Assembly (NCBI GenBank): GCA_964035575.1
Contig: OZ037878.1
Span: forward strand, 496,001 to 560,000
Reading direction: 5' to 3'
Length of the DNA stretch: 64,000 nt
From: Rhynchopus sp. YZ270_cl-10
Lineage: Eukaryota > Euglenozoa > Diplonemea > Diplonemida > Diplonemidae
Positions 27,850 to 41,916 of this stretch are shown here, piece by piece (the stretch's first letter is position 1; each line of letters opens with the position of its first letter). The notes under the pieces are model-generated. The model had not been told where the DNA came from. It ran no database searches and worked only from the letters and a program-made list of their open reading frames with translations. The translations under genes and the position numbers were made by a program.

Positions 27850-30800
27850 TCATTCCACCGAGCACAACAGACAGACACCGCGAAGCTGTGAAGTAATTTG
27901 GTTGTTGTTGTTTTTTTTTCAAAAAAAATTCCCATACCTGCCAGAAATGTTTCGCACTCATGCCCTCCAGATCTTCACAATTTAGGGGGACATCAAAAAT
28001 CCAGTTGACGTCGTTTCGTTTTGGGTATTTGTATACGGGACAGTCGAACTTGGCCATGACCTTTTCTTTGGATTTGGCCATGCCTGGGGGCACTTTGCGG
28101 GTGTCTTCGCCTTGGATAGCTGTTACGAAAAGGATGGGCAGCTCGCGTGGGGGCTCTTTGGGGAGGGGGTCTTTGAGACGCTGGCGTGTCTTGTCCCAGC
28201 CTGCCCCTTCTATGAAGAGGCCGAAGATGTAGACCCCTTCCGCAGGGGCACGCTCCACCTCTTGCTTTTCAAGCTTCAGCACCTCGCTCTTCAGCTGCAC
28301 GTCGTCTAGCGCCCATCCTTCGTTCTTATGCGCCCTTGTTACCTCCTGTCGGACCGATGTGAGAAACCCCTGCGGGTTATAAAACCCGGTCAACCAGAAC
28401 TTTGGAGGACGGTCTTCACGGCACCATGAGTCTAGTTGGCGTTGTCGGAGAAGTACTTCTTCGAACCAGAGACCCATTGTGGGGCTGTGTGGGGTTGTAA
28501 TTTTTGGAATATTGTGGGGAGATGGAGGTAAAAAAGAGGGGGTGGTGCATACCTGACCCAGCTAACGAGAATCCATTTTTCTGGAACCTTAGCATCGTAC
28601 ATCCCATCTCGGACGGCTTGGAGGTCTGCAGACATAACAACAATACCCGCGATGGCCTGCTTCAGATCGGTTAGGTTCTGATACACCCTTTTGATGCAGA
28701 CATTGAGGCGTTCGATCTCCTGCCTGCAGAAGATGTTGAGCGGCTTTTTGTCGTCAATTTTGCGCATCATTTCTCTTACTTGCTCGAGCTTCCAGACTGC
28801 GGGCAGACGTTTGAGGAAGTCATCGGCTATTTCGATGACAACCTGCTCTTGACTCTTTCCACCGGAGGCACCTGCACCTCTTGGCTGGATGTCTAATATT
28901 GTGTTCAATGTAAGCTGCGACTGCCTCGTACGATAGATGATGTCTGCGTTGGAATGCAGCCCAAATACTTCAGGCGGGTCCACCTCTGGATATCCGTCCA
29001 GATAGTCCTTATGTCTTGCGTACTCTTCGTAGGTGGGGATGCCGTAGCCAGAGTAGAACTCATACCCAGGCTCGACAACGTTGCCGTTCATATGCACCTC
29101 GGAGATGGTGTTGAACATCACCCGGTCTTTGTTGTCTGTGATCCGCCCGCCGTATTGGATTTCGGAGATCATATAGCGTACGGTGATCCAGGAGACCTGA
29201 GAGCCACGCTTTGCGTCGTCTCCGATGGTTGTCATATGATTCTGAAGGAACTGAACCGACGCCTGCCAATCACCTTGGTTGAACTCATAGGGAATGCAGA
29301 ACCCGATTGGGCCGAACTTCTTGCGTTCCACAACAATACTATGGATGAAGCACTGCGCGAAGAGCATTGGCTTCCATTCTGGACGGCGGTAAGAGTCAAG
29401 CATCTCTTGGTTGAACCATCCGTAGGACCTTTTGATACCAGCTTTGACTCCAGGGGGAGGTTCGTTCGTCACCTTGATGGACATCTGGAGGAGACCTATC
29501 GGGAATTTGGGGTGCGATTCGGTGGTGATGAGAACACGTGTTTCTTCGCCAATCTGCTCCGTATCGGTTTTGATGAGAAGGGTTTCAAGATCGGCAAGAA
29601 ACTTCAACCCAAGATGACAGTTCTGCAACAACGCCCATTCCCCGCAACCCGCAAAGGAAGCTATCGTGGCATCCATTGCAGCCTGCTCTTGACCTTGCCC
29701 CATTGAAATTCCTCCTTGAGGGATAATCATTTTCTTTCGTTTTTTCGCAGAGGCTTCAATCAGCGCAGATGGATCAGATCCTTGCGATAAAAGGAAAATA
29801 ATAGGGATTTGTCCTGTGGTGCTGTCAATAACCTGCTCGAAGTCAAGTTGTAGGGGTTCCGCATATTCTTTTCCAAGAATGGATGAAACGTAGTTTAATG
29901 CTGCCAGCATTGCTCTGTCCTCCCTTAACGCCCGCACCACCAACAGTCTATCAAACGGTTCCAACCTATCATCAATCTCTGGTACCGGAGTGTTTTCGGG
30001 CGCTTCTACATCATACCATTCCTTCCACGCCTTTTCAGAGCGTGAAATATAATCTGGCAGCATTTTAAACGCCTTTGCCGCACCTTCTGAAAGCGAAATC
30101 ACATTGAGCCAAGCTTTATCTGGGATCCACGCAAACGGTTTTACTCTGGCTTCTGCCATCGAGAGTGCGGCTCCTCCTTTTAAAAGGGTTTGGAATGATT
30201 CGTGGGCAAGCTTTGTACCGTCTCTTGCATGGAGTTTAATTTTGCATGCCATAGTAAGAACAAAGAGAAGACGGTGTGCGGAGAAGAGACCGCGGGTGAT
30301 GTATTCAAAGACGTTGCGGGTCATGAGTTTGATGATATTGACGATACGCTTTGCGGTGAGCTGTGCAGGCTCGGCTTGGGTGATTGAGTCATCGAAGAGA
30401 CGGAGAAATTGCGGTAGAGAGGTCTGGTACATATTCGAGACGCTAGACATATCGACAATCAAAAAGTACAGAACAGAGCCTCGCAGTGCAACCGGTCGGT
30501 ACTCTTCGGAGGCGGAGGTGATACGCTTTCTGGTCTCCTGTGCTACGGCAAGCTTTTCTTTGATCTCGGCAGAGGCTTTTTTCGCATCGGCAAGTGTCGC
30601 AATGAGCTCGTCGTCATCGATTAAATTTCCCTTTGATGCAGCCAGCTGTGCCAACAATTTATCCTCAAATTCTTTCAACCGTTTTTCATTGTTGTTGACT
30701 TCTTCTATGAGTTTGGCCCTCTCCTCTTCGAGCTCGCGTTTTTCCTTTCCAATGACCTGGCCAAGAAGCTGCTGTTCCAATCCTTGGGTAGTAACGGTCA

Positions 30801-33800
30801 TATCAATGACCAGCGTTTTGGCGAAGAGCTCTGGGGTGAACAGTGGATTAGGAAGTCGTGTTGTCATTGCCATTTTGAATTTGTCGTCATAATCGTACGA
30901 TTTGTCGTTAATCATGATGCTCTGCATGCGACCGCTCTTCACAATCTGTTTGTCAAGAACCGGATCAATCATCGGGTCGATCTCTTCAACGCAGTTCTCT
31001 ATAATCAAACATTTCCCTTCTTGTAACTGCTGTCGGAGCTGATCGGTAAACTTCTTATCCGTAAATTGTGTCACAATGACCGTCTCTGTGTAGCGTGATT
31101 TCAACCAGTTCAACCCCTGACCTTGTGGGTCAATGATGAGAGGGAATTTCCCGGTTTTTTTGTTTCCAAGATTGCTGGTAATCATGATCGCGTTTTGGAC
31201 GGAGTGGTCATCAGAAGGGAGACCTTCGATCTGCCAGTCGGTGATCTGCGATTCGGTTGTCAAAAATTTGACGACGTTGATGTTTTCTGTGACGGGGATT
31301 TTTAGTTTGAGGCAGAGGTTGTAGAAGTGGTCGCTTAAGAGGACGTGGCGGAACTCTGCGTTGAAGGGCCCGCAGTAGGAGATGAAGGCGCAGGAGAGCG
31401 CGACGTCACCAACGAGACGCCGAATGCGTTCTTTGAACTCATTGGATTGCTGCGTCCAACGTTCTCTTTCCCCTGAAAGGGCGTCGATGAGGCCGTTGGC
31501 TGCGTCCATTCGCTTCTTTGTCGCTGAGGCATCGTCCTCCAGGGCCTGTTTCTTTCCTTTGGCAGAGTCAAGCTTGGCCTGGCATTTCGCACGGTCACCT
31601 TGAACAACCTGCAACTCAGTTTCCTTTTCATCAAGCTTCCGGTTCGCAACACGCAGCTCCGCCTCAGCTTCTCGCAGCGCCTCCATCTTAGGCTGTACAA
31701 ATTTGGCGATTCCGATGTAGTCATACATTGCACGCACCCAGACACACATTCCTGCCACATCCTTTGCAGACTTCGTTGCAGATTCGAGACTCCAAACATC
31801 CATGTAAAGATAGGGAAGTAAAAGCTCGCAGGTTTCTTCGGTGATTTGGTCCTTTTTGCCTTGACCGCCTTCGGCGACGGCTTTGAAGGCGGCGAGGCGT
31901 TCGATTGCTTTCATATCGGAGAGGAAACGGCGGCCGGCTTCCCAGGAGTCGCGGATCCAGAGGCCTGCCTTTTCTTGGACGGCTTCGCAGTGTTTGTTCT
32001 CGATTGGGTCGTGGAGGAGGATGCAGACGCCATCAAGGATTCGCTTTACTAAGGCAGGAGGATTGGAAAGTTTTTTGACGTTTTGAAGAGCGCGCGGATC
32101 GATAGAATCGAGCGCACGGTTTGCAGCCTCAAGCATAGGCTTGGCTGCAGCAAGGTCCTGCTCCGCATCGTCTTTGACAGCTTGCACCTTCTTTGCATCG
32201 CGTAATAGAGTCTCCTTTACGGCGCCCACCTCCGATTCTTTCTTCTCTGCCACCCCAGTGGCTTCGGTGATCTCTAGAAGAAGTGTATCCGTTTCTTTCG
32301 TAGCCTGCTGCAGATGGACCTCCTTCTCTGCAAGGTTGATTTTCATGAGACGTACGTCTTCTCCTGCTTGTTGAAGCTTTTTGAGCCCGCCTCCAATGTT
32401 CTCTGCAAGAACGTTGATCTGCGAGAACTTTTCCTTGTACACTACCATGTACGATTCGAGGAACGAGAGGTACGATTTGGGGGTGGAGAAGACAGAGCGT
32501 CTGAAGCGGACGAAGTATTCTTCGCTCATTTGGAGCATGAAGCGGTGCAGGGAGGCCATGAATCCCATGAGGTGTTGCTTTGTTTGTGCTTCGGTTTCGA
32601 TCTGGAAGGATCCGATTCTCTCTTTGCTGACATCAAGAAGCGCTGCCTCAGGCCACGGGAAGAACCAATTGATAACGCAGCCACTAATGAGGGCAGGGAA
32701 TTTTCGTGCGCGGTTGCGGAATTTGTCGCCAACAGGGGACATACAAAGGACAAAGTGGAGGCGTGCGCGGACCTTGTTGACAAAGTATTTCCACAGCCAG
32801 TCGCCGGTGTCCTGGAAGTCCTTCCCGCTCTCCTTCTTTGCGACCATGCGAATATCGTTGACTACAGCGTCCTTCTCGTCGGTGGTGTACAGTCCTGGGA
32901 TCTCCCCGCTGCTCAAAAAGCCGTTGATGTACTCAAGGAAGGATTCGCTTTTGATTTCGTTGTCGGTGAAGATGAAACAGACCTCGCCTCGTGTGCCTGC
33001 GTAGGTGTACTGTTCGCGGACGTCATCGAAGAGCTGCGACACGGAGTAGCTCTTTGTGACAGTGATCTGGAAGGCTTTGAACGCATGGATCGACGCAGAG
33101 AGGCGGGTCAGACTCTGCTTTCCAGACCCACCGACACCAACGAGGAGAACATTACCTCGGTTGGTAGAGAGCACCCTGGTGATGCGGGAGACATGCTTGA
33201 TGGCGGCGTCGAAGAGGACGAGAGAGAGCTTGCGGGTCTTATTCTCGCCTGCCTCATTGTAGGTGCACATACGGACGCGGAGCTTCTCACGCAGCTCTTC
33301 CATTCCGTTGACCGGTTCGTACTGTTGTGGTGCTGCATCAAGCGTTTCGCCTGTCTCAGGGTCGGCCTCTGCGTCGCGCATAAAGTCGACCCAGTATGTC
33401 GGCTTCTTCGTCGCCTCCGCACGCTGTTCACCAAGGAATTCCAGTACACAGGCGTTGATTTCCCGGTCGTACCATTCTTTGTCTTTCGCATCGTTTAGCT
33501 TATCAGAGAAAACCCTGCAGCATTCATGCTTCCATAGGTTGATTAGTTGAAACTCATCTGTGATGATATCCGCCTGCGCCTTGCAGATTCCTTGCACTAT
33601 GCAGGTTAGATCACGAAGGTTGAAGTTATAGTGAAACTTTGCAGGGGTAGGAAGCATGCGGGATTGGATCTTCTTCCAGAACGAAAGGCACATTGAGGTC
33701 AGCTGTTTCCCAACCTGCACGATGCCTGCACTATAGTCTTTTGCGGTGAAACGGCATTCAATAATAACACCAAAGATCTGTTTGAGGGAGGGGTCCGAGG

Positions 33801-36800
33801 GGAGAGGGACACAGTATGTGGAGAAGTGACGCTTCAGGCGGTTTGGGATATCATTCTTCCCTCCACCAGGAGTGGGCATGGCGGCGGCGTATTGCGTGTC
33901 TACGAGGTGGATGACCTCTCCTGCCTTGTCGAGGTTGTAGAGGCGCTCTTCTTCTACTACCTGTCGTACAGCTTCGTTTGTGATTTGGTCGCCCCACTCA
34001 TTGATTTCAGGCATCGCCGCATCGTCAATGAAAAGCGTTAACTTCTTATTCCGCTTTGGACCATAGAACTTTCCCTGTCGTTTCTCCATATTATCCAAAA
34101 GCGCTGTCTGGAACAACATCGGAGACGTCATAAACGAAAAGTTAATCTTCTTAAACGTCATCAACTCTCGCGACTCCGCCTCAATAACCTCTTGTCTCGG
34201 TACTGAAGACAAAAAATTCTCGATTGTCACAGTCTTGGCCGTTCCGGAGCCTCCGAATAAGAGGAAAGGGCGTTTGTTGACGAAGCCTAATAACATTAGA
34301 TAGTTGAGGCGAGTAGAGTCAAGGGTAGGGATGAAGAGTGTAGCGAAGTCCTGCGAGATTTTTTGGTCGCCTGGGTATTTCCATTCGGTGACAGATTCGT
34401 TCCAATGTTGCCATTCGTCTGCTTTGACGTCTACCTTATATTCGAAGATGGTTTCCTCTTCAGCGGATATGGATTTGCAGTGTAATTTTACATAAGATTC
34501 GTGGAAGATGACACGTCCAGTACTCTCTAAGATCCCACCGATGGACCATGAAATGCAAAACCAAAAGATCTTTTCAAGCACCGAACGGGAAGGACTGCCT
34601 TCGCATTCACCAATAAGCGGGAGAAGCAGGAAGTACGAATTGATGAGGAGGTGCGCGCACCCGGTCTGCATCGTCTGTGGACACTCTCTGGCAACGCATT
34701 TTATTGCCCCGTCGGTGTACTTCTCGTACATCCCCATTAGCATCTCGGCGACTTCTTTGTTGAGGATTGTAGGGCAGCCTGCGGGAACGATTTTCTCTTC
34801 ACTGCGGAAGGCAAAGAGTTTCGCGCGGATGATAGGGTCCCAGGGTTTCCATTCGCCCCGACCGACGGAGCCGCCTAATTCAGCGTCTGAGACGTAGATG
34901 ATACCTGCTCGAGAGACAGTGGCAGGAGAGGCGTTGTTGAGGTTCTCCGGTTCGAAGCAGACTTTCATGTTGTCGGTCATATTGAGTCTGTCTCCGGAGG
35001 CTAGGGTAAGCAGCTTGTTGTCGTCAAGGACGGTGTTTAGGTTTTCGATCCAGATGGCGTCAACGGGTCCGTCGCAGACGAGCCAGACTGATTGTGGCTT
35101 TTTGCCTTCTTGTTTGCGTGTTTTTGCGCAGGAGGCGCGCCAGAGAGAGGAGAAGATGCCGTCGTACCAGTCGCCTGTTCCGGCGTCGAGTTTGCCGAAC
35201 ATCTGTGCCGCGGTGATGGCCTTAGGGTTCATGCGCATCTCAGAGTGCTTCATGCCCCCTAGACGCTCTTCAATGTCGCACAGCGATTTGAGGATCATCT
35301 TAAAAATCATAGTTTTCCCTACCCCAGCAGGTCCAACCACCATGAGACCGTGTCGCACCAGTTTTGTTTCGTAGAGTTGAATGCACTTTGCGATCCAAGG
35401 AGGGTGGAAGATAAGTCCGTTGTCTTCGACGTGATGCTTTAAGGCCTTTTCAAGCTCATTGTACATATTCTTTTCAGGGTTTTTCCCGGGGAAGAGGTCT
35501 TGGAGGAGGGAGTTGAAGAGGTCGATGTCGTCAAAGACGAGTTTGCTCATGTTCATGTCGCGGAGGGTTCGCATGAAGAGGTATGGCTCGTCCTTTGCGG
35601 TGGCCCGGCGCAGAACGGAGCCTGCAGTTCGAAGCACAGAGAGAATGTTGCGCAGGCCAAAGTCGTAGTGTCTCTGCTTCGAGAGCTGCTGCTCGCAGAG
35701 GTTGTACAGGAGAAAGAACTTTTGGGACAGCAGGTCGTCCTCCTTATACCCCTGACCCCCAAGCTTCACCTTCATAATAGCCTGCCGGTCAGGGACCATC
35801 ATCGTTACACCCCGGAACAAAATTTTCAGGTTTTCAGGGAGTTCCTGTCGTCCTGCATATCCAGGGTTCATTGTAATAAAGAAACCTACGCCAGCTTTGA
35901 GACCTACGACGTCTTTGTCGGGGAAGACGAATTCGGTTTTGTGTGCTTTTAGTCCGTTTAGGACGGATTGGATTTGCTGTGCGACGACGGAGAGGACCGG
36001 AAGGTCGATTCGGTTGAATTCATCGAAGCAGCCCCACGCATTTGCCTGGGAGAGCCCTTTGATGATCTTTCCCATCGCTTTGTAGTCGAGCTGGTCAGAG
36101 CAGTTTGTCACAATGCAGAGCTTTCCGTATGTTCTTGCCAGATCCTTTGTGGTCTCGGTTTTTCCGGTTCCTGCGGGTCCGGCGGGGGCACCGCCAAGCT
36201 TCATTGCCAATGCCTGTGATAGTGTGATGTAGCATCTGTCGGTCAGCGGGGTAATGACAAGACGTTCCTTGACCCCGAGGTATTCATTGCAGTAGATCGT
36301 GTCGGCGTCAGCGATCTTGATGAGGACCTCCTCCTTCTCAGGGTAGAAGTAGAAGCGTGCCTGCTTCAACCAGTCGAACTGTGTTGCGTCGCGGAGCTTG
36401 CGGAGAGGCGAGTCGCCTTTGCCTGGAGGACACTTCCACACATCCTGCTGGTGGACGTGGATGGTGATGAGTGTCTCGATGTTGACCCGTTCTGTGCGTG
36501 ACAGCTCCGTGCGGGTCAATTCAACAAGCATGTCTTTCAGGTCGTTGATGCGGCGGTCCGCACTCTCGCGAAGAGACTTCTGCTCAGATTTCGACCCACT
36601 CAAGAAGTCGTGCACATCCTGCGTCCACAGAAGCTGCACAATCAGCAGAGAGATCTGCGCAACGTACGTCGAAAGGCACTGATCAAAGAGACGCAACACC
36701 TGCTGCAGTTTGTCGATCTCGGACGACGCCTGCTTTGCGTTTTCCTTGATGGTGAGACACATCTGCTCTACAAGCGCAAGCAGCCAGCACTCCACGTTCC

Positions 36801-39800
36801 CCACGCAGGGCACAGGCTCCAGCAGGGGAAGCGTCTCTCCCTCGGGGGAGTGCAGCTCCACGATCTTGATGACACCCTGTCCGGTCTCGCCTTTAGCAAG
36901 CTTGAACTTCTCGAAGGTGACGGAGGAGACGCCGTCGAAGATGGACTGTATGTTGCCTTGGATGGCAGTCGGGTCAGATGCCTGCGACAGGATGTCCAGC
37001 AGCACAGTCTCAGAGACGAAGTAGAACCGAGGGAAGGCACGTCTCTTGGTCTCAAGGTACGACTGCAGCTGCTTCTGGCATTGGTCGAGCTGCTCCTTCA
37101 GGTTGGGCAGCAGGTCAAGCAGCTCGTTGTCGTAGCAGAAGCCGATGACGTTCTTCTGTTCGTTCGCCTTCGTCATGATCTTGACCCACGTCTTGTCGAT
37201 CTGAGCAAAGCGCTTCGCCTCTGCAGGCAGCTGCTTCATGATGTCACCACCAGCGAAGACCGCCTCAAGCCACACCCACGCAGACTGCACCTCCTGCCAG
37301 AGACCAAGCCGCTCCGAGACAGAGGACAACGTAACCATCCACTCGGCAACCTCCGCTCGGAAGGGCGAGACAAAGCGCGAGGCAAGCATGCTGCCCACCT
37401 GCAGCTGCGACTCTTCAAGCGCTTCCTTGATCTGGTTCGTCTCCTCCCCGGTGAGGACGAGCTGGCCGCGGTGTTTGAACTCACCGAATGAGAGCTCTGT
37501 GTCCTTCCAGTTGCGTTCGATCTCTTTGTACTTGCGTTCGATGTCGGCCTCCTTCTGCGCGGACATGGTGACGTCCTGCACCTCGTCGTCGTAGTTGAGG
37601 AGCTTTGCATCGAGGATGTTGCCCAGCTTGAAGGCGTCCTCGTCAAGACGCCACGTCGTGCCTGTGATCTGCATGATGCTCTTCCAGTGGCGTTCACGCA
37701 TCGCAGGATGTGCCAGGTTCGTGATCATCTCCTCCAGCCCAAGGAAGTCGTCGATGCACTTCTTCAGCTCAAGATACGCATCCCACGCCTTCAGCGCCTT
37801 CGGCAGACGTGTTGCCTGCACCTGGAAGCGGTTGACCTCTTCGACTAAAGACGCAAACCCAGCACCGCTCCCCTGCTTCAGCTCAATCCAGAGGATCTCG
37901 GAGTACCCCTTGATGTTCTGGATCACCTTCACATATAGGACGTACAGCTTTTCGAGAAGGCCAAGCTGCTTTTCGGTTTGGATCAGCTCAGGGTACTGGT
38001 GGACAGGCATCCCGAAGAGCTCCTCGCCAGCCTGGAAGGTCACCCAGGAGCGCTTGTGGTCGTCGAAGAGACGTTGGAACTTCTTGAGGCGCTCCATGGC
38101 CTCCGCAGGGGTGATGCCGTCGCACATCGGCCCGGTGCTGTCGAACTCCTGTCTGAAGCGCTTCACAGTGATGCAGAAGGAGTCGACCTCACGGGTGAGA
38201 CGTGACTTGAAGCCGATCTGGAGCTTCGAGATCTCGTCAGACCGCTTCTGTGCGATGAGACGCAGGTTGCGCCAGTGGTGCCAAAGCTCGCCCACCTGCT
38301 CCTCTTCGTCCTTGGGGATCTGCACTGCGTTGGCCTTAAGCATTTCGTACATCTCTTGTACAGGTTCAAAGAGAAGGTCGACCTCGCTCTCCCTGTCGCG
38401 GATCTCCTTCAGCGTGTACATGGTCATGCGTAGGTCCTCTAGCGAGTCGCCCTGGTCCACTTCCTGCTCCAGTGCCTTCTTGTCTGCGTCCATCTGTGCC
38501 TGTATCCGTGCCAGGTCGCTGCTCGCCTGGTGGTGCAGGTTCTTCGCGTACTGCGACTTCCACTTCTGCGCCTCCTTCTTGAGCGACGCCTTCAGCCGGA
38601 GTGTGTCCAGCGACAGCGACCCTATCGTGTACGTGCTCTGTATGCCGTCGATGTCGTCCTCCACTGCCTTGTAGCGCTTCAGCTCCTGCTCGAACATTAG
38701 CAGCGACGGCTTCTGCTCGAGGAACTTCGTGTACTCCTCCTGCTTGTCAAGAAGCCACAGACACTCATAGCGCTTGAAGGACGACAGGTAGTCGAGCACC
38801 TGCTTCTTAAGCCCGTGGATGCCTCCGGTCAGCAGCAGCACAACCTTTACGATCTCTTTGTTCTTTGTGATCTTCTCGAAGAACGACTCCGAGGAGTCGA
38901 CACCACGCCACGGGGAGATGTACTTTGAGCACTTCAGGACGGCAGTGGCACTCAGGTTGATTGCCTTCTGCACCTCTTCGAGGGATGGGTGCAGCACGAC
39001 GTGCGGTGGTGCGAGCTCCACGTTCACGTCGAAGAAGGGGCGGTCGCCTTGCATGAACTCTGTGCGGTTCCCACGTGTACCCACACGCTTCTGGATGAGG
39101 TTCAGGGACTTCGTTGTGATTGTGAGGATCGCTTTGAACATGAGCATCGAGAAGTGTGTCTTGAGCGCAGTCACCTCCTCGTCCCACTCGGAGGAGTCTT
39201 TGCCGCTGATGATTGTTGAAATGACGTCGTCTGCAGCCTTCTCGATTTCACGGTTCTTGATGTCCATTGTGTCCGACTGGTGTTTGATGTACTTCTCCTG
39301 CAACGAGACGAACTGCTCCAGAGAGAACGACTGGTGTTCGGGGAGGTTCACAAGCAGCGCAGACGAGATTGCTTTGAGGTTGGAGAAGATACGGTGCTCG
39401 ACGATACTGTTCACCTGCGTTACTATCACGTCCAGCGTTTGCAGGCCGGAGTGCACCTTTTGGATGTAAGAGTCGATGTTCATTGAGGTCCAGGTGAGCA
39501 CCGTCTCGCCTTGCAGGATCACGTTGTCCAACACCTCGAGGTTGTACGCCATCAACGGACGCGTCACTGGGATGATGCGCGACACTACACTCTCATACTC
39601 CGAGATCGCGTGGGAGAGCTGTCCATGGTACGTCTTGTAGCGGTTGTGCTGCATGAGGACCATCTTCGCAGACTCGGGTATCTGTATGTCCATACGCTGT
39701 ATCGCACGCGCCTCTTTGATAAGCTGCAGGATCTCAATGTCGAAGTTGATGAAGAGCTTTCCTTCGTTGCGTACAAGGAGGGTTGCTTGGAGACCTGCTT

Positions 39801-41916
39801 TCATGGCTTCGATGGATTGGTGCCATCCTGTGAGCCATGCCGTCTCAAACTCTATCAACGCACGCGCAATTTTATTGTACGTCCGAATAATTTTCTTGGA
39901 CTCCTTCTGCGATGACATAATGCTTTTGTTGTCCTTAAACTGCTGCATCGGCGCTTCAATGCGACGCAGCAGCTGCCTCCCCCACGTAATCGACCCTGCC
40001 ACGGGTGTGATGTTGCGCACCATCGGGGGGAGGTGCTTCTGTCTGTCGTACGTCTTTTGCACTGCCTCCAGGTCAAGCCCATAGTTATGAAAGATCACCA
40101 TATACTTCGACTCAAGGTCCGAGCGCAGCGTCTGCCGGTTCAGAATCAGTTCAAACTTCTTAAGCAGTGCTAACGCATTGCCGGTGGAGGTGATGTTCTC
40201 AAATGAGGAGTTGATGAAGACTTGCAACGATGATTCCAACTCTGCAATATTCTTGTTGAACTCAATGAACGCCTTGTCGAATGTTGGTGTCGACTGGTCC
40301 AGCGGGTCGTGCGAGGACTTCTTCTTGAGCTCCTCGACATACTCATAGAAACGAGAGATCAGCTGCGCCATGCCATCGATGTTGTATTCATCCAGATATT
40401 TGAACTGTTCAATTGTATCGAAAATTTCGATCAGCTTCAAGACACGTTTGCAGAACAGCTCGAATTTTCCAAAAATATGCAGTTCTCTCGTCGCAAGCGA
40501 CGCAAACGCCTTTCCTCCATTCCGCTGTTCAAGCTTTACGGACGCTGCCCGGAACTCTCTGACATAGCACTTCTTCAGCTCGATGCACGCATTCAAACGG
40601 TCAATCAAGGTTCGAAGCGATTCTTTGTTCTCTGTCTGCCCCCACAGATGCGTTGCATTCATCTGGGACTGCCGGATGTCCGTTTTGCAGGAAACAATAA
40701 GCTGGTTAGTTATTTTGCAGAAAAGAACCATCATATTTCTTTCCGTAGAATAATAGCGGGCAATCGTGTACATCATGAAGATATTAGAGATGAGAGCGGG
40801 AAGGATGTTCAGCAGCACAACAGGCGACTCCTTCTCCAAGGCCTCACAGTACTTCTCCAAGGAGGAGAGGTAGCGGACGTTCTCTTTTGCTTCGTTGAGC
40901 GACTCTGTTAGCTTCGTATCCACCTCACGCCAATGCTTGATACTGTAGGACCGTGTGGAGGCCCCAAGCACCCCCAAAACAATTTTGACCTCCGGCTGCA
41001 AAAACATTTCCGTCAAATTATTGAAGCTCGCACACCGTTCCTTCCACCAACGCAGCTCCGTCGAAGGCCCCACCTCTTCAGGTATGTTCTGCGGTTCTAG
41101 GTCAGAATGATCTGGTTTCTCTTCGATCAGCCGAGTGCTCACTGCTACCCAATTTTCGACGCATTTTTCAAAGTGTTTGACAAGCTTTGAATCGGACGAT
41201 GCCTTAACATAATTCGCATTAGCAGGAATATTCTTCATCAGGTTTTCATCAGGCATAATAGGTTTCTCCGCTACAGCTTGGTTCTCAGAGAGCTCCTCTA
41301 ATTTGTCAATAAAAACCCTGATATTTTCAATAAACACCTCTTTTTGCGCTCCGGTAACCCCTCCAATGCGTTTTTGCCGGCTCATAAGGGGGTCATACAT
41401 AAGCTTCATCTGTTGTTTATGGAAATCGATTAAAGACCTTCCAGTCTCCTTTGCACCAGCAGGTCCGTCCTTATCCTTTTCTTGCGGGGCAGGGTCGACG
41501 ATGTCAATGAGCTGCAAATGGATTTCATTCATAAATTCTGCTTCTTTGGTGGAAACTCCTTTTTGGATTCCTTTGGAATTGAATGGGGTCATGCGGGTTG
41601 CAACGACGGTGCGGTGTGACAGACGGAACGGCTCGGTCGTCGCAATGAGCTGGTCATTGTTAAACTTCGGCGGCTGACCCGGAGGTTGGACCTGCTGAGG
41701 GGAACGCAAATGGAAGAACAGACTTGCCGGGAAGGACTCCCCATTCGCATCTGACCCCCGAAGAAACGCGTCTACCTGCTCCGACCCTTCCTTCTCCCCT
41801 GCCAGCAAGGACTGCTCCAAAACCTTCACATAGTCTATCAACGGTGCGTCACACCCTGTACACACCAGAAACGCATCTGCGACTCTCTGAAGCAGATACT
41901 TCCGTGGGTGTTCCAT
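27850..41916 (-). CDS. Outer-arm axonemal dynein heavy chain (gamma/DNAH5-8 type)
   Basis: join(27850..27885, 27938..28484, 28553..41916), 4648 aa. The ATG at 41916 begins MEHPRKYLLQ. N-terminal tail and linker (about 1-1850) precede six AAA+ modules: P-loops GPAGTGKTET near residue 1912 (AAA1, main ATPase), GPAGVGKT near 2195 (AAA2), GGSGTAKT near 2554 (AAA3) and GVGGSGKQ near 2925 (AAA4). A coiled-coil stalk with microtubule-binding tip comes next, then AAA5/6 and the C-terminal domain (EGVYIFGLFIEGAGWD, CPVYKYPKRND). Splicing two short introns restores VSWVSPTMGLWFEEVL and a terminal KHFWQLRGVCLLCSVE, both typical of gamma outer-arm chains. It drives ciliary beating as part of the outer dynein arm, so the organism has motile flagella. 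Exon 1 (13.4 kb) is uninterrupted. Confidence 0.95.
27886..27937 (-). other. Dynein intron 2 with a 36-nt terminal coding exon beyond it
   Basis: 52 nt, donor GTATGG, acceptor TTACTTCACAG, phase 0. The last exon codes only 11 residues (LRGVCLLCSVE), matching the conserved dynein ending HWxLRGVALLC. Without splicing the frame runs into poly-Lys. Confidence 0.88.
28485..28552 (-). other. Dynein intron 1
   Basis: 68 nt, donor GTATGC, acceptor CAACCCCACACAG. It splits a Ser codon (AG|C) and restores VSWVSPTMGLWF, collinear with other dyneins. Confidence 0.92.

Noticed and set aside
27671..27937. Extension of the dynein reading frame to ...SAYEW
   Set aside because: It reads through an intron; splicing to the CTTCACAG acceptor gives the conserved LRGVCLLC ending. 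The rejected tail is structured element B.
32314..33498. 394-codon plus-strand open frame
   Set aside because: Antisense to dynein AAA modules; composition is the mirror of the dynein codons and no domain is seen.
37595..38674. 359-codon plus-strand open frame
   Set aside because: Antisense shadow within the dynein linker; Ser/Arg/Cys-rich with no recognisable motif.
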